Of a stretch of 64,000 nt of DNA, positions 54,213 to 63,536 are shown in pieces. A program made the position numbers and the translations under genes. The notes beneath the pieces are model-generated. The model was not told where the DNA came from, searched no databases, and saw only the letters and a list, made by a program, of their open reading frames with translations. The first letter of the stretch is position 1; every line of letters starts with the position of its first letter. Source of the stretch: Sphingopyxis jiangsuensis (lineage in GTDB: Bacteria; Pseudomonadota; Alphaproteobacteria; Sphingomonadales; Sphingomonadaceae); NCBI RefSeq assembly GCF_016734905.1, contig NZ_JAERPO010000001.1:1178001-1242000 (forward strand). The letters are read 5' to 3'.

Positions 54213-54352
54213 TTACGCGCGTCTTCCGCGCCCGTTCCACCATTTTCCCAATGTGCCGCGACCCGGAAAACGCCCGTTTTCCGCCTGAACGCCGCATGAA
54301 CAATTCTATACCGTGTTGTAAAAATAACACAGGTAAGAAAATTGTCATAGTC

Positions 54353-54367
54353 TGAACGATCCGTTCA
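54353..54367. promoter_or_regulatory. Palindrome upstream of the small outer-membrane protein gene
   Basis: TGAACG-atc-CGTTCA is a perfect 6-bp inverted repeat, 86 bases before the ATG. A second inverted repeat, GTGTTgtaaaaataACAC, lies about 30 bases further up. Either could bind a regulator. Confidence 0.4.
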
Positions 54368-54453
54368 TTGAAGCGACAGCCGCAATCGCCATTTAGGGCG
54401 CCGGGCCGCGACCCAAAAGGGCGGGCTCGAATCATAATGAAGGATATAAGACG

Positions 54454-54912
54454 ATGAAAAAATTCGCAGTTGCAGCAGCTCTCCTCTCTGCCGTTGTCGC
54501 CACCCCCGCACTCGCCGCCCCCGGCGGTGAAGGCCGTGTCGAAGTTCGCGGCGGCCTGATCACCGGTAACGGGATCGACGAAGGCACGCTCGGCCTTGCC
54601 GCCGGCTATGACTTCGACCTCGGCAGCACCGCGTTCGCCGGCGCCGAAGTCGCGGGTGACAAGGTGCTCATCGACGGCGCCGACGTCCAGTTCTCGGCCG
54701 GTGGCCGCGTTGGTGCCAAGATCGGCTCGAACGGCAAGCTCTTTGCCACCGCCGGTTACACCTTCAGCGACATCGACGATCCCTATGTCGGTGCAGGCTA
54801 TCAGCACAAGTTCGGCTCGAACGTCTATGGCAAGGTGGAATATCGCCACCAGTTCATCGGCAACTTCGGTGACTTCGACACGATCACCGCGGGCGTTGGC
54901 TTCGCTTTCTGA
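54454..54912 (+). CDS. Small outer-membrane beta-barrel protein
   Basis: A 152-residue protein with a signal peptide (residues 1-21, cleaved after ALA). The mature part consists of alternating glycine-rich strands (VEVRGGLITGNGIDEGTLGLAAGYDF, then AGAEVAGDKVLI and so on) and ends in Phe (GVGFAF), the classic C-terminal signal of outer-membrane beta-barrels. The length fits an eight-stranded OmpA/OmpW-like barrel. AAGGA is nine bases before the ATG. Role unknown; it is probably abundant. Confidence 0.82.
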   Translation: MKKFAVAAALLSAVVATPALAAPGGEGRVEVRGGLITGNGIDEGTLGLAAGYDFDLGSTAFAGAEVAGDKVLIDGADVQFSAGGRVGAKIGSNGKLFATAGYTFSDIDDPYVGAGYQHKFGSNVYGKVEYRHQFIGNFGDFDTITAGVGFAF

Positions 54913-54938
54913 TTTTCGGAACAGCGATTGAAACGGGA

Positions 54939-54967
54939 AGGGGCGGCCTTTACGGGCCGCCCCTTTT
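54939..54967 (+). terminator. Rho-independent terminator of the outer-membrane protein gene
   Basis: GGGGCGGCC (54940-54948) and GGCCGCCCC (54955-54963) form a 9-bp stem followed by TTTT, 28 bases after the stop codon. Confidence 0.93.
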
Positions 54968-55017
54968 CATTTGCCTCGCCGCCGTTGGCGTTGCATCGGT
55001 CCGCCGAAGGAGTCTTC

Positions 55018-55662
55018 ATGGAGCATCGCATTGACGCCCTACTCACCGGAAAGGCGCGCGCCTTTCGCGGGACCGAAAAGAGCGCCATCGCCAAAACCCT
55101 GGTGGACGGCCCACGCAAAGTCGGATTGCTCGGTATCGAAGGCGACGAGCAAGCCGACCTGACCGTCCATGGCGGCCCCGACAAGGCTATCCATCACTAC
55201 CCGCGCGATCATTATTCCTTCTGGGACGAGATGTTCGGCGGCCACGCGTTGCTCGTCAACGCGGGCGCGTTCGGCGAAAATGTCTCGACAATCGGCCTTG
55301 TCGAGGCCGAAGTCTGCGTCGGCGACCGCTTCCGGCTCGGCAGTGCGCTCGTCGAAATCAGCCAGGGACGCCAGCCGTGCTGGAAACTCGGCCACCGCTT
55401 CGGTATCGCGAGCGTTCCGGCGACGGTTGTCAAGACGCGGCGCAGCGGCTGGTACTACCGCGTGATCGAGGAAGGGGCGGTCGCGGCGGGCGACGCACTC
55501 GCCCTTCTTGATCGCCCGATGCCCGAATGGACCGTCGAACGCGTGTTCGGCCTGCTCATTGGCGGCGGAGGCAAGCGCGAGCCCGCGGCTTTGCGCGAGC
55601 TGACGGGCATGGATGTGTTGGCAACGACGTGGCGCACGCGCGCCGGAAAACTGCTGGGATGA
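55018..55662 (+). CDS. MOSC domain protein, YiiM-like
   Basis: A 214-residue MOSC protein; the domain binds a molybdenum cofactor or transfers sulfur. Features are GIEGDEQADLTVHGGPDKAIHHYP near residue 40, GAFGENVSTIGLVEAEVCVGDRFRLG near 85, and a conserved Cys in ISQGRQPCWKLGHRFG near 122. A C-terminal 3-alpha helix region follows, as in YiiM. YiiM-type enzymes reduce N-hydroxylated compounds. GAAGGAG lies six bases before the ATG. Confidence 0.9.
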   Translation: MEHRIDALLTGKARAFRGTEKSAIAKTLVDGPRKVGLLGIEGDEQADLTVHGGPDKAIHHYPRDHYSFWDEMFGGHALLVNAGAFGENVSTIGLVEAEVCVGDRFRLGSALVEISQGRQPCWKLGHRFGIASVPATVVKTRRSGWYYRVIEEGAVAAGDALALLDRPMPEWTVERVFGLLIGGGGKREPAALRELTGMDVLATTWRTRAGKLLG

Positions 55663-55682
55663 CGCGTTAGGGGACCGTCCGG

Positions 55683-56399
55683 TCATTCGCCGTCGGGCAA
55701 CGCCTCTCCTACCAACGGTGCCAATGCCTCGGCAATCACCGTCACCCCTTTGGCATTGGGATGAAGATCATCACCCAGCATCAGTGACTTGTCGGCTATC
55801 ACCCCATCGAGAATGAAGGGGTAGAAGTTGACATCATATTTACCCGCCAGCTCGGGATAGATGGGGTTGAAAGCGTTCGCATAGTCGCTGCCGAGATTGG
55901 GCGCCGCCATCATTCCTGTGAGCAGCACCGGAATCTTGCGCTTCTTGAGCTCGGCAAGCATCGCGTCAAGATTGGCACGCGTCTGCTCCGGCCCGATGCC
56001 GCGCAGCATGTCGTTGCCGCCTAGCCCCAGCACGACGAGCGCGGGCTTGGTCTTCGCATTGTCGAGGACATAAGAGAGCCGCTGAAGCCCCGCCGCGCTC
56101 GTATCGCCCGATACGCCTGCGTTCTGAACGCGCGCGACCACGCCATCCTCGGCAAGTGCGGCCTGAAGCTGCGGCGCCAGCCCCTCCTTCGGCCCAAGCT
56201 GATATCCAGCATAAAGGCTGTCGCCGAACGCAATCACGAGCGGTGCGTCGGCAGGAATGGCGGCGGTCCTGGCAGGCGCCGCCGCCTTGTCGTTCGTCGA
56301 TGCCGATGGCGCGTCCGCCGAGCCGCACGCGGCGAGCGGTTGGCAAAGCGCGACCGCGCAACCATATATCAACGCAGAACGCCATCCAGCCGTTTTCAT
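55683..56399 (-). CDS. tesA: SGNH-type arylesterase/thioesterase lipoprotein (TesA-like)
   Basis: A 238-residue envelope lipoprotein with lipobox LAAC near residue 24. The mature part is an SGNH hydrolase: block I FGDSLYAGYQLG with the catalytic Ser near 57, GLGGNDMLRGI with Asn, and block V DDLHPNAKG with Asp and His, so the triad is present. E. coli TesA has the same fold and broad esterase, thioesterase and lysophospholipase activity. It diverges, 16 bases apart, from an ABC ATPase, as tesA does from ybbA in E. coli. Confidence 0.9.
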   Translation of the reverse strand: MKTAGWRSALIYGCAVALCQPLAACGSADAPSASTNDKAAAPARTAAIPADAPLVIAFGDSLYAGYQLGPKEGLAPQLQAALAEDGVVARVQNAGVSGDTSAAGLQRLSYVLDNAKTKPALVVLGLGGNDMLRGIGPEQTRANLDAMLAELKKRKIPVLLTGMMAAPNLGSDYANAFNPIYPELAGKYDVNFYPFILDGVIADKSLMLGDDLHPNAKGVTVIAEALAPLVGEALPDGE

Positions 56400-56415
56400 T
56401 CCAAAGGGCCCCTTC

Positions 56416-57114
56416 TTGACCGACGCCACCCGACCATCGCCCGAACCGGCGATCGCCGCCCACAATGTGACGCTGACGCTGGGGAGCGACAAGGCCCCCG
56501 TCGAAATTTTGCGCGGCGTCGATCTGGAAGTCGCGGCAGGAAGCTCGGTCGCGCTGCTCGGCCCGTCCGGTTCAGGCAAAAGTTCGCTGATGGCGGTACT
56601 CGCCGGACTCGAACGCGCAGGCAGCGGGACGATCAAGGTCGCGGGGCTCGACTTCGGCACGATGGACGAGGACGACCTCGCACGCGCGCGGCGCGGACGC
56701 ATCGGTATCGTCCTGCAGGCTTTCCACCTGCTTCCGACAATGACCGCGCTCGAGAATGTCGCCGTCCCGCTCGAGCTTGCGGGCCACGCCGATCCCTTCG
56801 GTCGCGCCGCCGCCGAGCTTGTGGCGGTCGGGCTTGGCCATCGCCTCACCCATTATCCCGCGCAGCTTTCGGGCGGCGAACAACAGCGCGTCGCCATCGC
56901 GCGCGCGATGGCGAGCGAGCCTGCGATCATCTTCGCCGATGAGCCGACAGGCAATCTCGACACGGCAACGGGTCACAGCATCATCGAACTCATCTTCGCG
57001 CGCCGCGCCGCGCTCGGCGCGACCTTGCTCATCATCACGCACGACCCCGAACTCGCCGAGCATTGCGACCGCGTCGTCGTGATGCACGACGGGCGGATCG
57101 AGGAACGGGCGTGA
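56416..57114 (+). CDS. ABC transporter ATP-binding protein, YbbA/LolD type
   Basis: A 232-residue ATPase with Walker A GPSGSGKS near residue 52, Q-loop VLQAFHLLP, signature [16 protein letters not shown], and Walker [13 protein letters not shown]. This subclass pairs with FtsX-like permeases in MacB-type, non-translocating ABC systems. A TTG at 56416, with AAAGG eight bases upstream, is the likely start, because the frame upstream would run into the divergent esterase gene. The partner permease follows, after a type D repeat. Confidence 0.93.
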   Translation: MTDATRPSPEPAIAAHNVTLTLGSDKAPVEILRGVDLEVAAGSSVALLGPSGSGKSSLMAVLAGLERAGSGTIKVAGLDFGTMDEDDLARARRGRIGIVLQAFHLLPTMTALENVAVPLELAGHADPFGRAAAELVAVGLGHRLTHYPAQLSGGEQQRVAIARAMASEPAIIFADEPTGNLDTATGHSIIELIFARRAALGATLLIITHDPELAEHCDRVVVMHDGRIEERA

Positions 57115-57128
57115 GCGAGGCAATATCA

Positions 57129-57266
57129 AATCCTCCCCACTTGTGGGGAGGTGGCAGCGGCGGAGCCGCTGACGGAGGGCGCTCGCGGGCTGATACCTCG
57201 GTGATGGCCGCTACCCCCCTCCACCGTCCTTTGGACGGTCCCCCTCCCCGCAAGCGGGGAGGATTT
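57129..57266. repeat. Palindromic intergenic repeat, type D, inside the ABC operon
   Basis: Same layout as 1482-1618: aatcctccccac at the left, gcggggaggatttt at the right and GCTGACGGAGGG and GGTCCCCCTCCCC within. It fills the space between the ATPase and permease genes, and its right arm supplies the GGGGAGG Shine-Dalgarno of the permease. Confidence 0.88.
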
Positions 57267-57268
57267 TG

Positions 57269-59770
57269 ATGCTCCCCCTCGCGAGCCTCTGGCGCATTGC
57301 GCGGCGCGACCTTGCGGCGCGTATCCGTGGCCTTCGCCTGCTCGCCGTGTGCCTCTTTCTCGGCGTCGCGACGCTCGCCGCCATCGGCAGCCTGACCCGC
57401 GGCATTACCTCCGAACTCGAGGCGCGCGGGCAGACGATCCTCGGCGGCGATATCGAATTCAGCCTTCCGCAACGACAAGCGACCGACGCCGAAATGGCGG
57501 CGTTCCGGGCTGCCGGCACCGCTTCGGCAACCGTGCGGATGCGCGCGATGGCGAATGCGCCGGGCGGCGACGCGCTGCTCGCCGAACTCAAGGCCGTCGA
57601 CGCCGCCTATCCGCTCTATGGCACGATGCGCACCGACGATGGCGCGCGTCGCGGCCCGCCCCCGCCCGGAGCGGTTTGGATCGGCGCCGACCTCGCTTCG
57701 CGGCTCGACCTCAAAGTCGGATCCAGTGTGAAGTTCGGCGAAAAAGCGTTCGTTATCGACGGCATCATCGCCGAAGAGCCCGACCGGCTTGGCGAAGGAT
57801 TCACGCTCGGCCCCGTCGCACTGATCGGCATCGGCGACCTTGACGCGACGCAGCTTATCCAGCCCGGCAGCCTGTTCGAGAGCAAATATCGCATCCGTTT
57901 GCCCGGCGGCGCCAACCCCGAAACCGTCGGCAAGCAATTGACCGAGCAATTTCCGGGCGCCGGCTGGGACATCACCGACCGCAGCAACGGCGCCCCCGGA
58001 ACGCGCCGCTTCATCGAGCGCATGGGCCAGTTCCTCGCGCTCGTCGGGCTTGCCGCGCTCGTTATCGCAGGGATCGGTGTCGGCAATGGCGTCGCAAGCT
58101 ATTTGTCGGGGAAGCGGCCTGCGCTGGCAACGCTCAAGGTGCTCGGCGCCGACAGCGCGACGGTCGCGCGCATCTATGGGCTTCAGATTGTCGCGGTTGC
58201 CGCCGTGTCGATCGTCGCGGGACTCGCGGTCGGTGCGCTCATCCCCTCGGCAATTGGGTGGATCGCGGGCGATGTGCTGCCGGTCAAGCCCGGCTTCGCC
58301 CTCTATCCGCTCCCACTGGCGGTGAGCGCCGCCTATGGCCTGCTCATTGCGCTCGCCTTTGCGCTGCCGCCGCTATCGGCGACACGCCACGTCACCGCCG
58401 CGGGCCTCTACCGCGCGACCGTCAGCGGCGCGGCGCGCATCGGCAAGCGCACGATCGCGGCGGTCGTGATCGCCTTCGCGGCCATCGTCGCACTCGCGGT
58501 CGGCACTGCGCGCGAGCCGCTGTTCGCGCTGAGCTTCATCGGCGCCGCGGTCGGGCTGCTTCTCATCCTCGTCTTCCTCGGCTGGCTCGTCCGTCGCACC
58601 GCGAGCCGCCTGCCGCGCCCACGCCGCCCGCTGCTGCGCCTTGCGCTGGCGAACCTCCACCGGCCTGGCTCTGCCACCGGCGCGCTCGTCGTCGCGCTCG
58701 GCCTCGGCCTCACCCTTTTCGTCACCCTCGCCGCGATCCAGACGAGCATCACTGCGGAGATTTCACGCACCGTGCCGCAGCGCGCGCCAAGTTTCTTTGT
58801 GCTCGACATCCCGCGCGACCGCAGCACCGAATTCCGCGCGATGGTGACCACCGCCGACAAGGGCGCCGAGCTCAACCTGATCCCCGCACTGCGCGGCAGC
58901 GTCACCGAATTCCGTGGCCAGCGCGTCGACGAGCTCGAACAATTGCCGGAGGGCGCGTGGGTGCTGCGCGGCGACCGCGGGCTGACCTACAGTCCCGCGC
59001 TGCCCAACGGCAGCACGCTCGTCGGCGGCGAATGGTGGGCGGCCGATTACAGCGGCCCGCCGCTCGTCAGTGTCGAACAGGAGGTTGCCGCATCGCTTGG
59101 CCTCGAAATCGGCGATACGCTGTCTGTAAACGTGCTGGGGGTCGAAGTGCAGGCGCGCGTTGCCTCGTTCCGCACTGTCGACTGGGACAATTTCGGGCTC
59201 AACTATGTGCTCGTTTTCTCGCCGGGCAGTTTCGACGCCGCCCCGCACAATATGGTCGCGACGGTCGCAGTCGGCGAGACCGCGGAAACCAACCTTGCGC
59301 GCAGCATTCCACGCGCCTTCCCCTCGGCATCGCTCATCGCGGTGCGCGATGTCGTCAGCCAGGTCACGATCCTGCTCACGCAGATGAGCCAGGCGATCGC
59401 CGCCGCCGCCAGCATCGCGATCCTCGCGGGCATCGCTGTGCTCATCGGCGCGATCGCCGCGAGCCGCGAGCGCCGCGTCTATGACAGCGTGATCCTGAAG
59501 CTGCTCGGCGCGACGCGTGGTCAGATTCTGGGAGCGCAGGGGATGGAATATGCGCTGCTCGCATCGGTACTCGCGTTGCTCGCGCTGGGGCTCGGACTGG
59601 CCGGGGCGTGGTATGTGGTGACGCAACTTTTCGAATTCACCTTCGCGCCCGATCCGCTGATCGTCGGCCTGACCCTGCTCGGCGGCGCAGGCCTGTCCTT
59701 CCTGATCGGGATCGCGGGAAGCTGGCCGCTCCTCTCGGCAAAGCCGGCGCAGGCGCTGCGGAGCCTCTAG
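57269..59770 (+). CDS. FtsX-like ABC permease, YbbP type
   Basis: An 833-residue permease with ten likely membrane helices, as in YbbP: one near the N-terminus, then a large periplasmic region, three central helices, and a C-terminal repeat. DKGAELNLIPALRGSVTEF begins the second periplasmic region. Such permeases extrude or process lipid and lipoprotein substrates in the periplasm; the substrate is unknown. The ATG at 57269 has GGGGAGGA, provided by the type D repeat, five bases upstream. With the ATPase and the divergent TesA-like esterase it forms a tesA-ybbA-ybbP arrangement. Confidence 0.92.
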   Translation: MLPLASLWRIARRDLAARIRGLRLLAVCLFLGVATLAAIGSLTRGITSELEARGQTILGGDIEFSLPQRQATDAEMAAFRAAGTASATVRMRAMANAPGGDALLAELKAVDAAYPLYGTMRTDDGARRGPPPPGAVWIGADLASRLDLKVGSSVKFGEKAFVIDGIIAEEPDRLGEGFTLGPVALIGIGDLDATQLIQPGSLFESKYRIRLPGGANPETVGKQLTEQFPGAGWDITDRSNGAPGTRRFIERMGQFLALVGLAALVIAGIGVGNGVASYLSGKRPALATLKVLGADSATVARIYGLQIVAVAAVSIVAGLAVGALIPSAIGWIAGDVLPVKPGFALYPLPLAVSAAYGLLIALAFALPPLSATRHVTAAGLYRATVSGAARIGKRTIAAVVIAFAAIVALAVGTAREPLFALSFIGAAVGLLLILVFLGWLVRRTASRLPRPRRPLLRLALANLHRPGSATGALVVALGLGLTLFVTLAAIQTSITAEISRTVPQRAPSFFVLDIPRDRSTEFRAMVTTADKGAELNLIPALRGSVTEFRGQRVDELEQLPEGAWVLRGDRGLTYSPALPNGSTLVGGEWWAADYSGPPLVSVEQEVAASLGLEIGDTLSVNVLGVEVQARVASFRTVDWDNFGLNYVLVFSPGSFDAAPHNMVATVAVGETAETNLARSIPRAFPSASLIAVRDVVSQVTILLTQMSQAIAAAASIAILAGIAVLIGAIAASRERRVYDSVILKLLGATRGQILGAQGMEYALLASVLALLALGLGLAGAWYVVTQLFEFTFAPDPLIVGLTLLGGAGLSFLIGIAGSWPLLSAKPAQALRSL

Positions 59771-60528
59771 TCGATCAGCCTGACCAGCGCCGATACGGCG
59801 GCAATGCCGAGCACAAGCGCGACCATCGTCTGCCAGACATGCGGCGGCACGCTGCCGAAATGGCGCCCGCCCAGGCGGTTGCCGAACCACATCGGCGGAA
59901 AGAGCAGCAGTGACAGCAGGAAAAGCTTCCACGTCGCGATCCCGACCCACAGCGCCGCGAGCGTCCCGGCAATCGCGGTCAGGAAAAAGATCAGCAGCAT
60001 CGACGCGCGCGACGTGCGCGGGTCGAGCGCGCGGCGGAGGTAAAAGGGCACAACGGGCGGCCCCGGCATCGCCGCAAAGCCGGTCAACACGCCCGAGACC
60101 AACCCGGTCCCCGCGACCGCGATACGCCCCGGGCGGTGCCCCGCCGGCTGCTTGGGCAGCAACACCGCGACAAAGGCACCAACCGCGACGAGCGTGATCA
60201 ACAGCCTCGCCACCTCAGGCCGCGTCGCATCGAGCGCGACCATGCCCACCGGCGTCGTCGCCATCGCAATGAGCCCGATCGGCAGCGCGGTCGCGCGATC
60301 GGCATCGGCCAGGATGATGTTGATACCGACCGGTCCGATCAAAAGCTGAAGCAGAATGCCCAGCACCACCGCCTCGCCCGGCGGGACGATCAGGCCCAAT
60401 AACGGCACGAGAATGATCGCCATCCCGAACCCCGTCAGCCCGCGCACATAGGCTGCCCCAAAGGTCATCGCCGCCGCACCGGCAAAGGTCAGCGGCGCGA
60501 GGTCGACCAGGTCGGCAAGCACGTTCAA
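59767..60528 (-). CDS. TauE/SafE family (sulfite exporter-type) membrane protein
   Basis: A 253-residue protein with about eight membrane helices and the family block [21 protein letters not shown] near residue 22, then [23 protein letters not shown] near 135 in the second repeat. The family moves anions such as sulfite, sulfoacetate or organosulfonates; the substrate here is unknown. A TTG start overlaps the thrS stop (TTGA), so it is translationally coupled to thrS. A GTG two codons in is an alternative. It is convergent with the YbbP-type gene, with their ends overlapping by four bases. Confidence 0.88.
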   Translation of the reverse strand: MNVLADLVDLAPLTFAGAAAMTFGAAYVRGLTGFGMAIILVPLLGLIVPPGEAVVLGILLQLLIGPVGINIILADADRATALPIGLIAMATTPVGMVALDATRPEVARLLITLVAVGAFVAVLLPKQPAGHRPGRIAVAGTGLVSGVLTGFAAMPGPPVVPFYLRRALDPRTSRASMLLIFFLTAIAGTLAALWVGIATWKLFLLSLLLFPPMWFGNRLGGRHFGSVPPHVWQTMVALVLGIAAVSALVRLID

Positions 60529-62531
60529 TCTTTGCGCAGATCCGGCGGCGTCGCTTCGGCCTTCAGCATCGCGATCGCTTCGGAGAGCGGCATGACGCGC
60601 TGGCCATCCTGGCCGAGCGTACGGATCGCAACCGTGCCTTCCTCTGCCTCGCGCTTGCCGACGACGAGCAGGTACGGAACCTTGGCGAGGCTGTGTTCGC
60701 GGACCTTGTAGTTGATCTTTTCGTTGCGCAGGTCGGTGTCGACGCGGATGCCCGCGGCGGTGAGCTGCGCGACCGCCTCCTTCGCATAATCGTCGGCGTC
60801 GCTGACAATCGTCGCGACGACCGCCTGCACCGGTGCGAGCCACGTTGGAAAGCGCCCCGCGAAATGTTCGATCAAGATGCCGATGAAGCGCTCATAGCTG
60901 CCGAAAATCGCACGGTGGAGCATCACCGGGCGATGCCGCTCGCCGTCTTCGGCCACATAAGAGGCGTCGAGCCGTTCGGGAAGCACGCGGTCCGACTGGA
61001 TCGTTCCCACCTGCCACGTCCGGCCGATCGCGTCGGTCAGATGCCATTCGAGCTTGGGCGCATAGAAGGCGCCCTCGCCCGGCAATTCTTCCCAGCCATA
61101 GTCGTCGGTCGCAAGCCCCGCGCGCGCCACCGCGGCGCGCAGTTCGGCCTCGGCCTTGTCCCACATCTCCTCGCTGCCGAAGCGCTTTTCGGGGCGCAGC
61201 GCGAGTTTGATCGCATAGCTGTCGAAGCCCATGTCCTTGTAGATGCGGTCGGCGAGTTGGCAAAAGGCTTGCACCTCGTCGACGATCTGGTCTTCGCGGC
61301 AAAAGATATGCGCGTCGTCCTGCGTGAACTGGCGCACGCGCATCAGCCCGTGGAGCGCGCCGTGCGGTTCGTTGCGGTGACAGCAGCCGTTTTCGTAGAA
61401 ACGCAGCGGCAGGTCGCGATACGACTTGATCCCCTGGCGAAAGATCAGGACGTGCGCGGGGCAGTTCATCGGCTTGAGCGCCATCCATTCGGCGGCGTCC
61501 GAAACCAGCGGCCCGTCGTCTTCGGTATTCGGCACCTCGTCGGGGATGACGAACATATTCTCGCGATATTTGCCCCAGTGGCCCGATTGTTCCCACTGGC
61601 GCGCATCCATCACCTGCGGCGTCTTGACTTCGCGATAGCCCGCCGCGTCGATGGCACGGCGCATATAGGCCTCAAGCTCGCGCCAGACGATATAGCCGTG
61701 CGGGTGCCAGAACACGCTGCCGTGCGCCTCTTCCTGCAAGTGGAAGAGGTCCATTTCGCGCCCCAGCTTGCGATGGTCGCGCTTCGCGGCCTCCTCGAGC
61801 CGGTGGAGATGCGCGTCGAGTTGTTTCTTGTTGAGCCAGCCGGTGCCATAGATGCGCGTGAGCTGCGCGTTGCGCTGGTCGCCGCGCCAATAGGCGCCCG
61901 CGACGCGCATCAGCTTGAACGCCTGGGGGTCAACCTTGCCCGTGCTCGCAAGATGCGGGCCGCGGCACATGTCGAGCCAGTCGTCGCCCGACCAATAGAC
62001 GGAAAGTTCCTCGCCCTCGGGCAATTCCTTTGCCCATTCGGCCTTGAAGACCTCGCCTTCCTTTTCCCATTTGGCGATCAGCGCATCGCGGCTCCACACC
62101 TCGCGGCGGAGCGGCTTGTCGGCGCGGATGATCTCGCGCATCTTTTCCTCGATCGCGGGCAAATCGTCCATCGAGAAGGGGTCGCGGCTCTCTGGCGCCT
62201 TCACGTCATAGTAAAAGCCGTCGTCGGTCGCGGGACCAAAGGTGATCTGCGTTCCCGGCCACAGCGCCTGCACCGCTTCGGCCAGGATATGGGCATAGTC
62301 GTGGCGCACCAATTCGAGCGCGTCGGCCTCGTCCTTCGCAGTAATCAGCGCGAGTTGCGTGTCGGCATCCAGCGGCCGCATGATGTCGCGCACCTCGCCG
62401 TCGACGCGCGCCGCGAGCGCCGCCTTGGCAAGGCCGGGGCCGATATCCGCCGCAATCTGCGCCGGGGTAGTCCCGCGCACGACTTCACGGGCAGAGCCAT
62501 CGGGAAGGGTGACACGGATCATCTCGGACAT
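60525..62531 (-). CDS. thrS: Threonyl-tRNA synthetase
   Basis: ThrRS charges tRNA-Thr and edits Ser. The 668-residue protein is full length: TGS domain at the N-terminus ([13 protein letters not shown]), editing domain with [10 protein letters not shown] near residue 75, and catalytic core with motif 1 region, [11 protein letters not shown] near 353, [34 protein letters not shown] (motif 2 area) and motif 3 near the core end, then the anticodon-binding domain. The ATG at 62531 matches the family. A TauE/SafE gene is coupled downstream. Confidence 0.97.
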   Translation of the reverse strand: MSEMIRVTLPDGSAREVVRGTTPAQIAADIGPGLAKAALAARVDGEVRDIMRPLDADTQLALITAKDEADALELVRHDYAHILAEAVQALWPGTQITFGPATDDGFYYDVKAPESRDPFSMDDLPAIEEKMREIIRADKPLRREVWSRDALIAKWEKEGEVFKAEWAKELPEGEELSVYWSGDDWLDMCRGPHLASTGKVDPQAFKLMRVAGAYWRGDQRNAQLTRIYGTGWLNKKQLDAHLHRLEEAAKRDHRKLGREMDLFHLQEEAHGSVFWHPHGYIVWRELEAYMRRAIDAAGYREVKTPQVMDARQWEQSGHWGKYRENMFVIPDEVPNTEDDGPLVSDAAEWMALKPMNCPAHVLIFRQGIKSYRDLPLRFYENGCCHRNEPHGALHGLMRVRQFTQDDAHIFCREDQIVDEVQAFCQLADRIYKDMGFDSYAIKLALRPEKRFGSEEMWDKAEAELRAAVARAGLATDDYGWEELPGEGAFYAPKLEWHLTDAIGRTWQVGTIQSDRVLPERLDASYVAEDGERHRPVMLHRAIFGSYERFIGILIEHFAGRFPTWLAPVQAVVATIVSDADDYAKEAVAQLTAAGIRVDTDLRNEKINYKVREHSLAKVPYLLVVGKREAEEGTVAIRTLGQDGQRVMPLSEAIAMLKAEATPPDLRKD

Positions 62532-62651
62532 CGGGAAAGCGGCCTTTCTGGCGGAGTTAAACTGCGCCCCTTTGCCAGCCATGCTGCGCCGCCGCAAGAG
62601 GCCCGGCGTATCGTCACGCGCGCGCGTTGCCGAAGACTCGGAACAGGTTGC

Positions 62652-62698
62652 TTGTCACTATGTAAATGACACTTGACATGCGCGACTCGCTATGTCAA
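62652..62698. promoter_or_regulatory. Inverted-repeat operator candidates before the XRE operon
   Basis: TTGACAT (62673-62679) and ATGTCAA (62692-62698) form a perfect 7-bp inverted repeat with a 12-base centre. A weaker TGTCA ... TGACA pair (62653-62671) lies just upstream. They sit between divergent thrS and the small-membrane-protein operon, and could be bound by the XRE protein encoded at 63323. Confidence 0.55.
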
Positions 62699-62732
62699 TG
62701 TTCCTTTACTATTGAACAAGGAGGCTTGACCA

Positions 62733-62912
62733 ATGAATCCCGTTCACCGCGCCCTGCTCTGGTCGGTTGCCCTGATGGGCGTTGCTGTCGCGAGCATTTT
62801 TGAGCTGGTCCCGACGGACCTCGCCAACACGCTGATCATCGTGCTGCCGGCGCTGATGATCGCGACGACGCCGCGCGCAGCACGCTGCTGCAGCCTACGC
62901 GCAAAGGCCTGA
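62733..62912 (+). CDS. Very small membrane protein
   Basis: A 59-residue protein with two hydrophobic stretches (residues 7-22 and 30-44) joined by a short polar loop, then a basic tail with a Cys pair. AAGGAGG lies eight bases before the ATG, the best ribosome site in this group, which supports translation. It is followed after three bases by a larger membrane protein and then an XRE regulator, forming one operon. Function is unknown. Confidence 0.72.
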   Translation: MNPVHRALLWSVALMGVAVASIFELVPTDLANTLIIVLPALMIATTPRAARCCSLRAKA

Positions 62913-62915
62913 CCG

Positions 62916-63326
62916 ATGGCGATCGATGCCCCGACCCGTCGCTATTTTCGCCGCATGGTCGCCGTTTCGGCAATTTATGTGGCCGCGATCTTCGCTGCGA
63001 GCAGCATCATCCCCGACGATGCGAAAGCGACGCCGCTGACGGTCGCCATCGCGCTCGTTCCCGGTATCGCGGTGCTCGCTTTCATCTGGGCGATCGGCAG
63101 CTTCCTTGCGGAGCTGACCGACGAATATTTGCGTTTTCTGGAGGTGAGAAAAGCGCTGATTGCAACGGCCATGACCCTCGCGCTGACTGCGACTTGGGGC
63201 ATCCTTGAAATCTATACCGACGTACCGCGGATCGAGATTTTCTGGGTGTTCCCCCTCTGGTGCATCGGCCTTGGCGTCGGCGCGCTTGTCAACAAGCTCA
63301 CGCTTGGCGACGGGGGCTGTCCGTGA
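62916..63326 (+). CDS. Four-helix membrane protein of an XRE-associated operon
   Basis: A 136-residue inner-membrane protein with hydrophobic segments near residues 14-32, 42-66, 80-98 and 107-125 and a charged loop EYLRFLEVRKALI in the middle. It begins three bases after the small protein and its stop overlaps the GTG of the XRE gene (GTGA). Similar membrane-protein / XRE pairs are common in bacteria (for example with DUF2178-type proteins), but the function is not known. Confidence 0.78.
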   Translation: MAIDAPTRRYFRRMVAVSAIYVAAIFAASSIIPDDAKATPLTVAIALVPGIAVLAFIWAIGSFLAELTDEYLRFLEVRKALIATAMTLALTATWGILEIYTDVPRIEIFWVFPLWCIGLGVGALVNKLTLGDGGCP

Positions 63327-63514
63327 AGAACCGGCTGAAGGTGCTGCGCGCCGAGCGCGACTGGAGCCAGGGCGACCTTGCCGAGCGGCTCAAGGTATCG
63401 CGCCAGTCGGTCAATGCGATCGAAACGGGGAAATATGACCCCTCGCTCCCACTCGCCTTTCGCATTGCCGACCTGTTCGACCTTTCGATCGAAGAGATTT
63501 TCCTGCGCGATTGA
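63323..63514 (+). CDS. Small XRE family (HTH) transcriptional regulator
   Basis: A 63-residue protein made of one helix-turn-helix domain: LKVLRAERDWSQGDLAERLKVSRQSVNAIETGKYDPSLPLAFRIADLFDLSIEEIF, the usual YozG-like pattern. The GTG start overlaps the stop of the membrane protein, so the genes are coupled. A perfect inverted repeat about 35 bases before the first gene of the operon is a likely autoregulatory site. Confidence 0.9.
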   Translation: MKNRLKVLRAERDWSQGDLAERLKVSRQSVNAIETGKYDPSLPLAFRIADLFDLSIEEIFLRD

Positions 63515-63536
63515 CGCATTTTCCCGGAGACTGAAC

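Noticed and set aside
60693..62669. Long plus-strand reading frame (658 codons) opposite thrS
   Set aside because: Shadow of thrS: unrelated composition, no domain, no ribosome site, and thrS is complete on the minus strand.
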